Positions 62,514-64,000 of a stretch of DNA of 64,000 nt are shown piece by piece; position 1 is the first letter of the stretch, and the number at the start of each line of letters is the position of its first letter. Location of the stretch: contig CAZGVE010000020.1 of NCBI GenBank assembly GCA_964528845.1, positions 1-64,000 on the forward strand. Reading direction: 5' to 3'. A program made the position numbers and the translations under genes. Under the pieces are notes generated by a model. That model saw only the letters and a list, made by a program, of their open reading frames with translations. It had not been told where the DNA came from and ran no database searches. Source of the DNA: FEN-1191 sp964528845. Its GTDB lineage: Bacteria; Pseudomonadota; Gammaproteobacteria; Steroidobacterales; Steroidobacteraceae.

Positions 62514-64000
62514 GTGACTGACGAAACCCCCGTTCCGCCGACCCCCGCCACCCCTACCGCCCTCGCCGCTGCCGCTGGCGTGCCGGTCCTGCCGCTGCGG
62601 GACGTGGTCGTCTACCCGCATATGGTGATCCCGCTGTTCGTGGGTCGCGAGAAGTCGATCCATGCGCTCGAGGCGGCGATGCGGGCCGACAAGCGCATCA
62701 TGCTGGTCGCCCAGAAGCAGGCCGACGTCGACGATCCGAAGCTCGAGGACCTGCACCGCTTCGGTACCGTCGCGACGATCCTGCAGATGCTCAAGCTGCC
62801 GGATGGCACCGTCAAGGTGCTGGTCGAGGGCGTGGACCGCGCGCGGGTCGAGCAGCTGCATCCCGGAGACTTCTACTCCGCGACGGTCGTGGTCGAGCCG
62901 GACGCCGACCAGTACGACGAGCGCGAGATCGACGTGCTCGTGCGCTCGGTGGTTTCCCAGTTCGAGCAGTACGTGAAGCTGAACAAGAAGGTGCCGCCCG
63001 AGGTGCTGACCGCGCTCGCCGGCATCGAACAGCCTGGTCGGCTGGCCGACACGGTCGCCGCGCACATGTCGCTCAAACTCACCGAAAAACAGAAGGTTCT
63101 CGAGATCCTCGACGTGCGCAAGCGCCTCGAGCACATCCTGGTCGCGATCGAGGGCGAGATGGACGTGCTGCAGATCGAGAAGCGCATCCGCGGGCGCGTC
63201 AAGGCGCAGATGGAGAAGAGCCAGCGCGAGTACTACCTCAACGAGCAGATGAAGGCGATCCAGAAAGAGCTCGGGGAGATGGAGGACGGCACCAACGAGA
63301 TCGCGGAGCTGGAGCACAAGGTCGCGAAGGCCGGCATGCCGAAGGAGGCGCGCGAGAAGGCCGCGGCCGAGATCAACAAGCTCAAGATGATGTCACCGAT
63401 GTCAGCAGAGGCGACCGTGGTGCGCAACTACGTCGACTGGCTGATCAAGGCGCCGTGGAAGAAGCGCACGCGCCTGCACAAGAACATCGCCAATGCGCAG
63501 AAAGTCCTGGACGAGGACCACTATGGCCTCGACAAGGTCAAGGAGCGCATCGTCGAGTACCTGGCCGTGCTGCAGCGGGTCGAGAAGATCAAGGGCCCGA
63601 TCCTGTGCCTGGTCGGCCCGCCCGGCGTCGGCAAGACCTCGCTCGGCCAGAGCATGGCGCGCGCGACCAACCGCAAGTTCGTGCGCATGTCGCTCGGCGG
63701 CGTGCGCGACGAGGCGGAGATCCGTGGTCACCGGCGTACCTACATCGGTTCGATGCCCGGCAAGATCATCCAGAACCTGGCCAAGACCGGCGTGCACAAC
63801 CCGCTGTTCCTGCTCGACGAAGTCGACAAGATGGCGATGGATTTCCGTGGCGATCCGTCCTCGGCGCTGCTCGAGGTGCTCGATCCGGAGCAGAATGCGA
63901 CCTTCAACGACCATTACCTCGAGGTCGACTTCGATCTCTCGGAGGTCATGTTCGTCTGCACGGCCAATTCGCTGAACATCCCGCCGCCGCTGCTCGACCG
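62514..64000 (+). CDS. lon: ATP-dependent protease Lon (3' end beyond the window)
   Basis: First 495 codons of Lon; the frame is open to the end of the window. It starts at a GTG (MTDETPVPPTPATP...), then the N-terminal substrate-binding domain from VLPLRDVVVYPHMVIPLFVG, a long coiled region (AQMEKSQREYYLNEQMKAIQ) and the AAA+ domain with Walker A GPPGVGKT and Walker B LFLLDEVDKM. The serine-lysine protease domain is not in the window. It lies 106 bases after clpX. Confidence 0.96.
   Translation, partial: MTDETPVPPTPATPTALAAAAGVPVLPLRDVVVYPHMVIPLFVGREKSIHALEAAMRADKRIMLVAQKQADVDDPKLEDLHRFGTVATILQMLKLPDGTVKVLVEGVDRARVEQLHPGDFYSATVVVEPDADQYDEREIDVLVRSVVSQFEQYVKLNKKVPPEVLTALAGIEQPGRLADTVAAHMSLKLTEKQKVLEILDVRKRLEHILVAIEGEMDVLQIEKRIRGRVKAQMEKSQREYYLNEQMKAIQKELGEMEDGTNEIAELEHKVAKAGMPKEAREKAAAEINKLKMMSPMSAEATVVRNYVDWLIKAPWKKRTRLHKNIANAQKVLDEDHYGLDKVKERIVEYLAVLQRVEKIKGPILCLVGPPGVGKTSLGQSMARATNRKFVRMSLGGVRDEAEIRGHRRTYIGSMPGKIIQNLAKTGVHNPLFLLDEVDKMAMDFRGDPSSALLEVLDPEQNATFNDHYLEVDFDLSEVMFVCTANSLNIPPPLLD

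Overview
The window is a GC-rich, gene-dense chromosomal segment of a gammaproteobacterium. Three things point there: the asd-fimV-truA-accD-folC-dedD-cvpA-purF gene order known from Pseudomonas-like genomes, the EpmA/EpmB lysine-type EF-P modification system, and MiaE, FimV and PrmB-AroC. The extreme GC bias and FimX/FimV suggest a Xanthomonadales/Nevskiales/Steroidobacterales-like lineage, but that is inference. Two runs of exactly 100 N (28251-28350 and 31318-31417) show this is a scaffolded draft. Each run truncates real genes and creates false joined reading frames.

Layout. 0-7 kb: a histidine-motif membrane hydroxylase, a secreted M28 carboxypeptidase, a VIT-family transporter, then a riboflavin/thiamine run (ribB-type fusion, ribH, nusB, thiL). 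7-14 kb: a Ser/Thr kinase fused to a cyclic-nucleotide-binding domain, a DUF1295 membrane protein, an aldehyde dehydrogenase, two exported proteins (one a YXWGXW-repeat protein), a Bax-inhibitor-1 protein and folE2. 14-22 kb: xseB-ispA-dxs (isoprenoid precursors) on the minus strand, divergent from parE-parC (topoisomerase IV). 22-23 kb: a three-gene YqjD/YqjE/YqjK-like membrane set. 23-30 kb: an oppABCDF-like peptide importer (oppA cut by the first gap) and a degenerate PAS/GGDEF/EAL protein resembling FimX, also cut. 30-34 kb: epmB, efp and epmA together, then psd and a Sco1/SenC copper chaperone. 34-48 kb: prmB-aroC-asd-fimV-truA-accD-folC-dedD-cvpA-purF, followed by a receiver/Ser-Thr kinase fusion and miaE. 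48-53 kb: lpxH, gltX, cysS, folD. 53-59 kb: tRNA-Pro/Arg/His, three glycosyltransferases likely acting in LPS/surface glycan synthesis, tRNA-Lys, a lower-GC VapBC toxin-antitoxin pair with a probable gene remnant, a small lipoprotein and tRNA-Leu. 59-64 kb: tig-clpP-clpX-lon (protein folding and ATP-dependent proteolysis), with lon running off the end.

Most of the window is housekeeping. The most unusual content is signalling: two eukaryotic-type kinases in unusual fusions (kinase plus cNMP-binding domain, and a receiver lacking its phosphoacceptor aspartate plus kinase) and a catalytically degenerate c-di-GMP-type protein that could act with FimV on type IV pili. I saw no convincing wholly new multi-gene defence or biosynthetic system, no CRISPR array, no insertion sequence and no rRNA. 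No gene-free stretch exceeds about 300 bases; the largest gaps between genes are 100-250 bases and carry promoters, tRNAs or remnants.
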